A stretch of 64,000 nt of DNA from Nocardia fluminea (GTDB lineage: Bacteria; Actinomycetota; Actinomycetes; Mycobacteriales; Mycobacteriaceae), in contig NZ_PJMW01000002.1 in NCBI RefSeq assembly GCF_002846365.1, positions 3,224,001 through 3,288,000 on the forward strand. The letters run 5' to 3'. The notes beneath the pieces are model-generated. The model had not been told where the DNA came from. It did no database searches and saw only the letters and a list, made by a program, of their open reading frames with translations. Shown here one piece after another: positions 17,826-24,987 of this stretch. Both the position numbers and the translations under genes were made by a program. The number at the start of each line of letters is the position of its first letter. Position 1 is the stretch's first letter.

Positions 17826-19340
17826 GTGGCAACACTGAGCGAGCTCCTGGCCGAACACACCGACCTTCCCGGCATCGCCGTGGACCATCTGCAACGGGTG
17901 GTGGGTGATTGGCAGTTGCTCGCCGACCTCTCGTTCTCCGATCTGCTGCTGTGGGTGGGCGCCGGCCCGGTCGTCGACGGTTCCGATGTGGTATGTGTGG
18001 CCCAGATCCGGCCGACGACCGCGCCGACCGTGCATCTCGACGACAAGGTCGACACCACCGCCTCGCGCGCCGACTTCCCGCAGGTCTTCGATGCCCTGCT
18101 CAGCGGAAACACCGTGCGCACCGACGCCGAGGTCGAGGTGAGCGGGGTCTACCACCCCAGTCCGGTGCACGCGGTGCGCGAAGCGATCCCGGTGCGCTGC
18201 GGCGACGATGTGATCGCCGTGCTCAGCCGCGATTCCGACCTGGCGCGTTCGCGGGTCCGCAGCACCCTCGAAACGGCGTATGTCTCGTGCGCCGACGATC
18301 TGTGCCAGATGATCGCCGACGGCAGTTTCCCGACGCCGGAGGATCGCGCGGCGACGCACTCGAGCCCGCGCGCGGGCGATGGTTTCATCCGCCTCGATAC
18401 CGAGGGCATCGTCGTCTACGCCAGCCCGAACGCGCTCTCGGCCTACCACCGGATGGGCATGCAGGCCGATCTCGTCGGCCAGGATCTCGCGGTGACCACT
18501 CGTTCCCTGATCACCGACCCGTTCGACGCCCAGGAGGTGGTGGCCGATATCCAGGCCGCGCTGGCCGGGCGAACCGGGCGCCGGATGGAGGTCGAGGCCC
18601 GCGGGGCGACGGTGCTGTTGCGCACGCTGGTGCTGCGTCCGGTCGGGGAACTGGCCGGGCCCGCGGTGCTGGTCCGCGACGTCACCGAGGTGAAGCGGCG
18701 CGATCGCGCGCTGCTGAGCAAGGACGCCACGATCCGTGAGATCCATCACCGGGTGAAGAACAATCTGCAAACGGTGGCGGCGCTGCTGCGGTTACAGGCC
18801 CGCCGTACGGAGAACCCGGAAGCCCAAGTGGCACTGACGGAGTCGGTGCGCCGGGTCACCTCCATCGCCTCGGTACACGAGATGCTGTCGATGTCGGTGG
18901 ACGAGGAAGTCGACCTCGACGAGGTCATCGACCGGCTGCTGCCGATCATGGCCGATGTGGCGACGGTGCACACCGCGCGGATCAAGGTGCGCCGTGCGGG
19001 TTCGCTCGGGGTGTTCTCCGCCGAACGGGCGACGCCGCTGGTGATGGTGCTGACCGAACTGGTGCAGAACGCGATCGAGCACGCCTTCGACGCGGGGGAG
19101 AACGGTACCGTGACGATTCGCTCGGAACGTTCGGCCCGCTGGCTCGACGTGATCATCTCCGACGACGGCCGTGGCCTGCCGTCAGGGTTCAGTCTGGAAG
19201 GTTCCGACCGGTTGGGATTGCAGATCGTGCGCACCCTGGTGACGTCGGAACTGGGCGGCTCGATCGGTTTGCATCCCGGTGCCGATGTGGGCACCGACGC
19301 GGTGTTGCGAGTGCCGCTCGGACGTCGCTCCGGACGCTGA
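17826..19340 (+). CDS. pdtaS: sensor histidine kinase, PdtaS-like
   Basis: A 504-residue cytosolic HisKA_2 kinase. It has an N-terminal GAF-like domain (~1-160), a PAS domain (~180-300, FIRLDTEGIVVYASPNA), the phosphoacceptor segment EIHHRVKNNLQTVAALL (His307/His308), and a HATPase domain with ELVQNAIEHAF, DDGRGLP and GLQIV. There are no membrane segments. In M. tuberculosis PdtaS (Rv3220c) phosphorylates the RNA-binding antiterminator PdtaR, whose gene is elsewhere, as here. The start is GTG at 17826. Confidence 0.93.
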   Translation: MATLSELLAEHTDLPGIAVDHLQRVVGDWQLLADLSFSDLLLWVGAGPVVDGSDVVCVAQIRPTTAPTVHLDDKVDTTASRADFPQVFDALLSGNTVRTDAEVEVSGVYHPSPVHAVREAIPVRCGDDVIAVLSRDSDLARSRVRSTLETAYVSCADDLCQMIADGSFPTPEDRAATHSSPRAGDGFIRLDTEGIVVYASPNALSAYHRMGMQADLVGQDLAVTTRSLITDPFDAQEVVADIQAALAGRTGRRMEVEARGATVLLRTLVLRPVGELAGPAVLVRDVTEVKRRDRALLSKDATIREIHHRVKNNLQTVAALLRLQARRTENPEAQVALTESVRRVTSIASVHEMLSMSVDEEVDLDEVIDRLLPIMADVATVHTARIKVRRAGSLGVFSAERATPLVMVLTELVQNAIEHAFDAGENGTVTIRSERSARWLDVIISDDGRGLPSGFSLEGSDRLGLQIVRTLVTSELGGSIGLHPGADVGTDAVLRVPLGRRSGR

Positions 19341-19371
19341 AACCGCTGAAAATCTCAGGTGGGCAACAATA

Positions 19372-19398
19372 AACCCGGCACCGTGAAGGTGCCGGGTT
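19372..19398. terminator. hairpin terminator between the kinase gene and whiB1
   Basis: A perfect 11-bp stem (AACCCGGCACC with GGTGCCGGGTT, 5-base loop) lies between convergent genes. Read on the minus strand, it is followed by TTTATTGTTG, so it should work best for whiB1 transcripts. Confidence 0.8.
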
Positions 19399-19454
19399 CT
19401 CACACATGCGTTACCGGACCGGGGCTGCTGGCCCGGCAACGCCAGGTCCGTCGA

Positions 19455-19709
19455 CTAGACGGAGGTACGCGTACGGGTGCGCGCGTTGCGCCGCTTGAGC
19501 GCGCGACGCTCGTCTTCGCTCATTCCACCCCACACGCCGGCATCCTGTCCGGACTTGAGGGCCCATGACAGGCAATCGGCCGTGACGGGGCAGCGGGCGC
19601 AGACCAGCTTGGCATCGGCAATCTGCGCGAGCGCAGGACCACTGTTACCCACCGGGAAGAACAGTTCGGGGTCCTCATCGCGACAGATGGCCTTGTGGCG
19701 CCAGTCCAT
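19455..19709 (-). CDS. whiB1: WhiB-family iron-sulfur transcription regulator WhiB1
   Basis: An 84-residue WhiB protein with the four cluster ligands Cys9, Cys37, Cys40 and Cys46, the GVWGGM turn and a basic C-terminal tail (RRALKRRNARTRTRTSV) that contacts DNA. The sequence is nearly that of mycobacterial WhiB1, an essential nitric-oxide-responsive regulator that binds the housekeeping sigma factor. The ATG at 19709 gives the exact family length. It is convergent with the PdtaS-like kinase gene, as in mycobacteria. Confidence 0.97.
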   Translation of the reverse strand: MDWRHKAICRDEDPELFFPVGNSGPALAQIADAKLVCARCPVTADCLSWALKSGQDAGVWGGMSEDERRALKRRNARTRTRTSV

Positions 19710-19799
19710 TCCTCTGCTCCTTTGCGAGGGCGCCACAAAGGGCGCCTGTAGTTAGTGGATCGTTCACTTGTGCGACTCGAATGTTTCCGCACGGTTGCT

Positions 19800-19815
19800 T
19801 GTGAATGCTTTCACG
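19800..19815. promoter_or_regulatory. CRP-type binding site upstream of whiB1
   Basis: TGTGA-ATGCTT-TCACG matches the CRP consensus TGTGA-N6-TCACA at nine of ten conserved positions. It lies about 90 bp upstream of the whiB1 start. In M. tuberculosis, whiB1 is controlled by CRP (Rv3676) through sites in the same position. Binding here is inferred. Confidence 0.5.
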
Positions 19816-19960
19816 ATCACCGTAGATGTCAATAGGTCTCCGGCGCACCGTGGGGGAGATCACGCTCTAGGCCCCCACTAGGGGAACCTGCCCGGTCCTT
19901 TGTACTCGCGTCTCCGGGTTTTCGCAGCGCAACCAGGAGATTTTTCTTGACGGTCGAGTG

Positions 19961-20905
19961 TCAGGACGGCTTGGGGGCCACCACGTCCAGGACGCTGGGG
20001 ACGGATGTGAAATGCACCATCTTGCGTTTTCCGATGAAGTCGCCATCGATTTGCAGGCCGATCTCCTCGCTCGTCTCGATGCGCACGGACGGCACGTCGT
20101 CGGCGCGGAAAAGTATGGGCGACTTGGGGTTTCCATTCTCGGCCAGCAACTGCCGGGCAAGCAGCAGGGTGCGGGGCACACTCATCGACCGCACCGCGAA
20201 CACGCCGAGGCCCGATTCGAAGGTGGTGGTGGGATTCGTGCGAACCGGACGATCCTCGAGATAGGTCCACGGGCTCGAATTCGTGACGAAGGCGTAATAG
20301 ACCTCCTCGACCGGATCCCGTCCCGTGACCTCGACGGTGGCACTCGGATCCCGGCGCCGGGCCCGGAAGAACTGCCGCACCGTGGTGCGCAGATAGCGCG
20401 CGGGCGTCGCCTTGCGGCCCTTGGCGCGCGCGGCGTCGATCGACTCGCACACATCGGCGTCGAGGCCGACGCCCGCGCTGAAGGTGAACCACCGGTCGTC
20501 GGCGAGGCCGAGCCCGATCCGGCGGTCGGCGTCGCGCGCCAGCAGATCGATGAGCTGATTGGTTGCCGTCACCGGATCGGCCGAGATGCCGAGCGCGCGG
20601 GCGAAGACGTTCGCCGAGCCGCCCGGGATGATCCCGAGACGCGGGCGCCACACCTGGTCGTCGCCGACCTGGGGCATCGGAAGGAAGCCGTTGATGGTCT
20701 CGTTGACCGTCCCATCGCCTCCGTGCACGACGATCAGGTCCATTTCCTGGGTCGATGCCCACTGGGCCAGTTCGGCCGCGTGACCGCGATGCTGGGTGTG
20801 CGCAACGGTGAGCTGCGTTCGGCTCTCCAAGGCGTGAGCGAGCAGATCCCGGGTGGCCGGGGTCGTCGAGGTGGCATTGGGATTGACAATGAGCAGCGTC
20901 CGCAC
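19961..20905 (-). CDS. diacylglycerol kinase-family lipid kinase
   Basis: A 314-residue protein with the DAGK catalytic fold: IVNPNATSTTPATRDLL at the start, the nucleotide loop VVHGGDGTVNETINGFL, and LGIIPGGSANVFARALG. The C-terminal beta-sandwich runs to GDFIGKRKMVHF. Relatives phosphorylate diacylglycerol, sphingosine or similar lipids; the lipid here is unknown. It corresponds to Rv3218 by position. The start is GTG at 20905. Confidence 0.9.
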   Translation of the reverse strand: MRTLLIVNPNATSTTPATRDLLAHALESRTQLTVAHTQHRGHAAELAQWASTQEMDLIVVHGGDGTVNETINGFLPMPQVGDDQVWRPRLGIIPGGSANVFARALGISADPVTATNQLIDLLARDADRRIGLGLADDRWFTFSAGVGLDADVCESIDAARAKGRKATPARYLRTTVRQFFRARRRDPSATVEVTGRDPVEEVYYAFVTNSSPWTYLEDRPVRTNPTTTFESGLGVFAVRSMSVPRTLLLARQLLAENGNPKSPILFRADDVPSVRIETSEEIGLQIDGDFIGKRKMVHFTSVPSVLDVVAPKPS

Positions 20906-20982
20906 AGTGCCGAGGGTAATGCGCGCGAACGAACACCCGGCGCGCGCCGGGCGCCACGACGCGTCGTCGTAGGCTGGGGCAC

Positions 20983-21450
20983 GTGGCAGAGCAGGATGTG
21001 ACAGACGATGACCAGCGCGAGGGCGGCGACCAGGTGCCGAGCGGCATCCCGGCGACCGTACGGGTGGCCGGTGGGCTGGTTTCGCTGGAGGGACTGGCCG
21101 GGGTGGTGACCGCGATCGTGCTGATCGTGCGGGCCTCGACCGGACACGATCAGTCCGCGGCCAGCGGGGTCGGCACCGCGATCTGGTTCGGGGTGCTGTT
21201 CGGCGGCGTGCTCGCCGCGGGCATCGGGCTGCTGCGTGGCAAACGCTGGGGGCGGGCCATCGCGGTCATCGCGAACGTGTTGCTGCTGCCGGTGGCCTGG
21301 TCGTTGCTCACCGACTCGCACCAGCCGCTGTGGGGGAGTTTGCTGGGCCTGGTCGCGGTGGCCGGATTGGCCGCGCTGTTCGCCCCCGCCACGAGCCGGT
21401 TCATGGCGCAGGACTACGGCGAGATCCCCGGCGACGACGAGCGCCCGTAG
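20983..21450 (+). CDS. conserved integral membrane protein (Rv3217c-like)
   Basis: A 155-residue protein with an acidic N-terminus and four hydrophobic segments (VRVAGGLVSLEGLAGVVTAI, AIWFGVLFGGVLAAGIGLLR, AIAVIANVLLLPVAWSLL and LLGLVAVAGLAALFA). It ends with the soluble tail FMAQDYGEIPGDD. It lies divergent from the lipid kinase gene and matches the position of Rv3217c. No catalytic motif; function unknown. Confidence 0.8.
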   Translation: MAEQDVTDDDQREGGDQVPSGIPATVRVAGGLVSLEGLAGVVTAIVLIVRASTGHDQSAASGVGTAIWFGVLFGGVLAAGIGLLRGKRWGRAIAVIANVLLLPVAWSLLTDSHQPLWGSLLGLVAVAGLAALFAPATSRFMAQDYGEIPGDDERP

Positions 21451-21451
21451 G

Positions 21452-22129
21452 TCAGGCCGTCGCCGCGCGCAGTGCCTCGCGGCACAGGTGGTCGGCTCGG
21501 CGGGTGGTCTCGGGTTGCCGAAACCCCTGCGTGAGGGCCAGTACCCGGTCGCAGGCGGTGTCGAGGTCGATGCGGTGGCCGACCGAGACGAACAGCGGCT
21601 TCACCTCGTCGCGGGTGCGCAGTGCCCGCCCCACGACCTCGCCGTCGATCGTCACATCGCTGGCGTCGCCGCGCCGTGGCCCGGGCGCGCGATATTCGCC
21701 CCACACCGATTTGGCGACACCGATGGTCGGAATTCCGGTCAGCAATCCGACGTGACACGCCAATCCGAAACGCCGCGGATGCGCCAGTCCCTGTGCGTCG
21801 CACACGAGCAGATCCGGTGTGGCGGTGAGTTTCCCCAATGCGGCAACCGTCGCCGGCAGTTCCCGGAACGCGAGTAGTCCCGGCACATAAGGGAATTCCG
21901 AAATACCGTGTGCGACTGCCGATTCCACCGTTTTCATGGTGGCGATGTCGATAATTACCGCAGCCGTCGCGACGGTGCCGTCCTCGGCATACGCCGAATC
22001 AATTCCGGCCGCCGTCGAAAATCGCGGTGGCGCGGGGTTTTCGGTGGATACCGAAGGGCGCAGTTCGTCCTGGAGTGCGATCGCCTCCTCGGGCGTCCGC
22101 GGCCAATCGTGGGGCAACGCGATGCGCAC
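21452..22129 (-). CDS. nfi: endonuclease V (deoxyinosine 3'-endonuclease)
   Basis: A 225-residue enzyme that nicks DNA near deoxyinosine. Conserved segments are GIDSAY with the first metal-binding Asp, the PYVPG wedge followed by LLAFRELP, CDAQGLAHPRRFGLA with the second Asp, GVAKS, PLFVSVGHRIDL and ETTRRAD. The GTG start at 22129 lies 3 bp after the upstream GNAT stop, so it is co-transcribed with the GNAT and phosphatase genes. A GNAT and a phosphatase also sit here in mycobacteria, but endonuclease V appears to be an addition. Confidence 0.93.
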   Translation of the reverse strand: MRIALPHDWPRTPEEAIALQDELRPSVSTENPAPPRFSTAAGIDSAYAEDGTVATAAVIIDIATMKTVESAVAHGISEFPYVPGLLAFRELPATVAALGKLTATPDLLVCDAQGLAHPRRFGLACHVGLLTGIPTIGVAKSVWGEYRAPGPRRGDASDVTIDGEVVGRALRTRDEVKPLFVSVGHRIDLDTACDRVLALTQGFRQPETTRRADHLCREALRAATA

Positions 22130-22132
22130 GGT

Positions 22133-22618
22133 TCAGCCCGCTGTGGCGGCCAGCGCCGACAGTTCGGCACCGGCGAGGCGATAGCCGATCCACTCGTCCT
22201 GCGGTGCGGCGCCGAGGGATCGATAGAACTCGATCGAGGGCGTGTTCCAGGTGAGCACCGACCACGACACCCGGCTGTAGCCGTGTTCGACCGCCTCGGC
22301 GGCCAGCGCCGCGATCAGCGCGCGGCCCAGCCCCGTACCGCGGGTCTCTGGCCGCACGTACAGGTCCTCCAGGTAGATGCCGTGCACGCCGTCCCAGGTG
22401 GAGTAGTTCAGGAACCAGATGGCACAGCCGACCACGTCGCCGTCGTTCTCGGCCACGTGCGCGAAGAGCGCGGGGGAGGGCCCGAACAGCGCGGACCGCA
22501 ACTGCTCCGGGGTGAGGGTGCACTCGGCGGGCGCCTTCTCGTACTCGGCCAGATCGTGGACGAGCCCGACCATGGCGGTCACGTCGGCGCGGGTGGCGCG
22601 GCGGACGAGTGCGCTCAT
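22133..22618 (-). CDS. GNAT-family N-acetyltransferase, diamine acetyltransferase-like
   Basis: A 161-residue acetyltransferase. The N-terminus MSALVRRATRADVTAMVGLV and the YEKAPAECTLTPEQL segment resemble spermidine/diamine acetyltransferases. The acetyl-CoA loop is RPETRGTGLGRALI and motif B is NTPSIEFYRSLGA. The ATG at 22618 overlaps the stop of the phosphatase gene (ATGA). It corresponds in place to Rv3216. Substrate not known. Confidence 0.88.
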   Translation of the reverse strand: MSALVRRATRADVTAMVGLVHDLAEYEKAPAECTLTPEQLRSALFGPSPALFAHVAENDGDVVGCAIWFLNYSTWDGVHGIYLEDLYVRPETRGTGLGRALIAALAAEAVEHGYSRVSWSVLTWNTPSIEFYRSLGAAPQDEWIGYRLAGAELSALAATAG

Positions 22619-23232
22619 CGCGCAATTCCTTCGATCGGCTCGATGCGGGTCGTCAGGTTGTGGCCCCAGATGGAGTGGGCGTCGTGGTCGAAGCCGAGCA
22701 CGCTCACCGCCCCGGTCGACAGCGCGAACCGGCGGCCCTCGCGCACCGCGAACTGCGCCCAGCGCGCGATCAGCACCCGCGAGAAGTGCCCGTGACCGAC
22801 CAGGACCACGTCGCGCTGCGGCAGCCGGGGCTCGACCCGGGACAGCACCCGATCGGCCCGCGCGCCCACCTGCTCGGCCGTCTCGCCGCCGGGGACGGGC
22901 GCGGTCCACACGGTCCAGCCGGGGACGGTCTCGCGGATCCGCGCGGTCGTGATGCCCTCGTACTCGCCGTAGTTCCACTCCACCAGATCGTCGTCGACCT
23001 CGATCGGCGACAGCCCGGCCAGTTCGGCGGTGTGCCTGGCCCGCAGCCGCGGACTGGTGAAGCAGAGCGGATCGCGCAGGTCGAGGGATTTCAGCACCAG
23101 CCCGGCCGCGACGGCTTGGGCTTCGCCCAGTTCGGTCAGCGGCAAGTCGGTGAAGCTGGTGTGCTTGCGCTGACTCGACCACTCGGTTTCGCCGTGGCGC
23201 AGCAGGACCAGGCGGGCATCGGAGGTGGACAT
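22615..23232 (-). CDS. histidine phosphatase (phosphoglycerate mutase-like), Rv3214 type
   Basis: A 205-residue enzyme with the catalytic LLRHGETEWS motif at the start, a second His in VLVGHGHFSRVLIARW, and DDLVEWNYGEYEG. The mycobacterial counterpart at this position (Rv3214) is an acid phosphatase despite its older gpm2 name. The ATG at 23232 is chosen from the family N-terminus; the longer frame to 23574 is shadow sequence. It is coupled to the GNAT gene by a 4-base overlap. Confidence 0.9.
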   Translation of the reverse strand: MSTSDARLVLLRHGETEWSSQRKHTSFTDLPLTELGEAQAVAAGLVLKSLDLRDPLCFTSPRLRARHTAELAGLSPIEVDDDLVEWNYGEYEGITTARIRETVPGWTVWTAPVPGGETAEQVGARADRVLSRVEPRLPQRDVVLVGHGHFSRVLIARWAQFAVREGRRFALSTGAVSVLGFDHDAHSIWGHNLTTRIEPIEGIAR

Positions 23233-23255
23233 GGGTCCATCATGGCAGTGCGGTC

Positions 23256-24491
23256 TCAGCCGAGCGCGTAGAGCTGTCCGCCGCGTCGTTCGAAGACCGT
23301 GTTGCCCAGGACGGCGGTGGAGATGGTGTCGCCGCGGTAGTCCGTGCGCGTGAGGGGGATCTCGGCGACGGTCGCGCCGTTGCCGCTGTCCACCGCGAGC
23401 TGCCCGCCGGAGACCGGGACCAGCAGCCTGCCCGCCATCAGCGCGGGGGTGCCCAGCGCATCGCGCACGGTCCAGACCGGCTGCAAGGTGCTCGAGCTCA
23501 AGGCGATCAGGCTGTCGCCCGTGAAGACGTAGATCGCCGAGCCGAGGCGGGTCACCGTGGCGCGCTCGTCCCACGGCGCGGCGAGCTGGTGGGTCGCGAT
23601 CTCGTTACCGGTGCCGTCGTGCACGGCGATCCTGGCGGGCAGTCCGAGGCCGGTCGCGGTGGGCTCTGTCGGCGGATAGTAGACGGCGATCTTGTTGTCC
23701 GACACCGCGATCACCCGCACGTCAGGGGAGTCCGCGCCCGGTGCGGTGAGCACTCGCGAGCCGTGCTCCTCGGGGGCGGTCGACTCCTTCGGCGCCGGAT
23801 TGAGCACCGTGAGCCGGTTGGTCGCGTCGCCGGGGCAGCGCTCGAGCACCGCCAGACGCGAGGAACTCGACGCGGCCGACCGCAGCGCACATCCGCTGCG
23901 CGGCTGGGTGTTCGGGTTCACCGGGGCATCGACATAGCCGTACTCGAGGGTGCGCACCAGATCCGAGCGCCACATCTCCAGCCGGTTCGCGCCGAGCGCC
24001 AGCAGGTAGGTGCCGTCGCCGCTGACGCGGATCTCGTCGTCCATGTAGCTGCTGCGCGCGACCCGGCGCTCACCGGTATCGGCCTCGAGCATCACCGACT
24101 GACTGCACCCACGCTGATCGCGATAGGTGGCGATCACGGTCCCGAACTGCGACTCGACCCCGCACAGCGGCATGTCCCGGCGATACCACCACAGCTGATT
24201 ACCGCTGACCGGATCACGTCCGCTCACGGTGCCGTGGTCGCCGGTCACCACCACATTGCCCGAGGTGAGCGCCCGCCTGCTCGACTCGTCGGCGGCATGC
24301 CACTGCTCGCGCAAGGTGGTGGGCAGCTGGGTGGCCGCGGTGATGGTGGGTGCGGGCGAGGCGGCGGTCACCGAATCGGTCCCGGTGGCGTCGGCACGCG
24401 CCCAGACGACGAACGCCGCCACTATGAGAGTGACGGCGATTGCGATTGCTACGAAGATGTCGGCGCGTGTCCGCCGTTCGGGTGCGAGCAC
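23256..24491 (-). CDS. membrane-anchored PQQ-like beta-propeller protein (Rv3212-like)
   Basis: A 411-residue protein. A short basic start (LAPERRTRADI) is followed by one membrane segment (FVAIAIAVTLIVAAFVVWA) and a long extracellular domain with propeller blades such as VTGDHGTVSGRDPVSGNQLW and RLLVPVSGGQLAVDSGNGA. Several Cys may form disulfides. I chose GTG 24491 because LAPERRTRAD is the family N-terminus and TAGTGT on the minus strand ends 7 bases before it, the layout of a leaderless transcript; the frame is open to a GTG at 24545. Function unknown. Confidence 0.78.
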   Translation of the reverse strand: MLAPERRTRADIFVAIAIAVTLIVAAFVVWARADATGTDSVTAASPAPTITAATQLPTTLREQWHAADESSRRALTSGNVVVTGDHGTVSGRDPVSGNQLWWYRRDMPLCGVESQFGTVIATYRDQRGCSQSVMLEADTGERRVARSSYMDDEIRVSGDGTYLLALGANRLEMWRSDLVRTLEYGYVDAPVNPNTQPRSGCALRSAASSSSRLAVLERCPGDATNRLTVLNPAPKESTAPEEHGSRVLTAPGADSPDVRVIAVSDNKIAVYYPPTEPTATGLGLPARIAVHDGTGNEIATHQLAAPWDERATVTRLGSAIYVFTGDSLIALSSSTLQPVWTVRDALGTPALMAGRLLVPVSGGQLAVDSGNGATVAEIPLTRTDYRGDTISTAVLGNTVFERRGGQLYALG

Positions 24492-24655
24492 GAACGCGAC
24501 ACTAGTCGATCGGGATTTCCTGGCGGAGCCTGCCGTCGGGTGCACAGGGGACTCGACGGTGGCGGCTTCGGGGTGGCTGGGAGTGCGGTAGGGCTGTGGG
24601 CTCTGGCGGTGAGTGTGGCTGGGAGGGCGGTAGGGCTGCAGACGCAGGGGTTTGG

Positions 24656-24842
24656 TAGTCCCAGGCAGGTTTGACGCTGTGTTTGTTGGAGCGCTGGCGC
24701 GCTCGAGTCGCGGCCCTGAGGGGCCGCCGGTTAGCCACCGGGGCTTGCTCCTTCGTCGCCTACGCCCCGGCGGCTAACCGGCGGCCCGGCCGCGACCGGC
24801 CACTTCGTGGCCGTCCCTCCCTAGGGGTCGGGAGTGCGGTGG
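24656..24842 (+). repeat. dispersed structured repeat, copy A
   Basis: A 187-bp intergenic element, also present at 52194-52382 in the same orientation. From left to right it has hairpin 1 (GAGCGC/GCGCTC, 24689-24704), an outer stem of 9 bp (24707-24715 with 24788-24796) enclosing a 23-bp stem with one mismatch (24721-24744 with 24764-24787), and hairpin 3 (CGGCCAC/GTGGCCG, 24797-24813). The 19-base apical loop 24745-24763 is identical in both copies. It is flanked on both sides by degenerate G-rich units related to GTGGCTGGGAGTGCGGTAGG, starting near 24573 and 24615. No protein-coding potential is evident. Confidence 0.8.
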
Positions 24843-24949
24843 TTGGGAGTGCGGGGTGTGGAATACGGGGACATGCTTTGTGCGCGGTGTGGTTGGAAGT
24901 GCGGTAGGGCGGGCTTCGTGGCGCATCGGTGTGGCTGGGAAGTTTGGTC

Positions 24950-24979
24950 GTGGGAGGGCGGTGTGAACTGCCCTCCCAC
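24950..24979 (-). terminator. hairpin terminator for the DEAD-box helicase gene
   Basis: A 10-bp stem, GTGGGAGGGC with GCCCTCCCAC and a 10-base loop, lies 8 bases beyond the helicase stop on the minus strand. There is no T run. Confidence 0.65.
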
Positions 24980-24987
24980 GGTGTCGA

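Noticed and set aside
24656..24842. Insertion sequence or transposase remnant
   Set aside because: No transposase fragment or flanking target duplication is visible; the inverted repeats are internal stems, not element ends.
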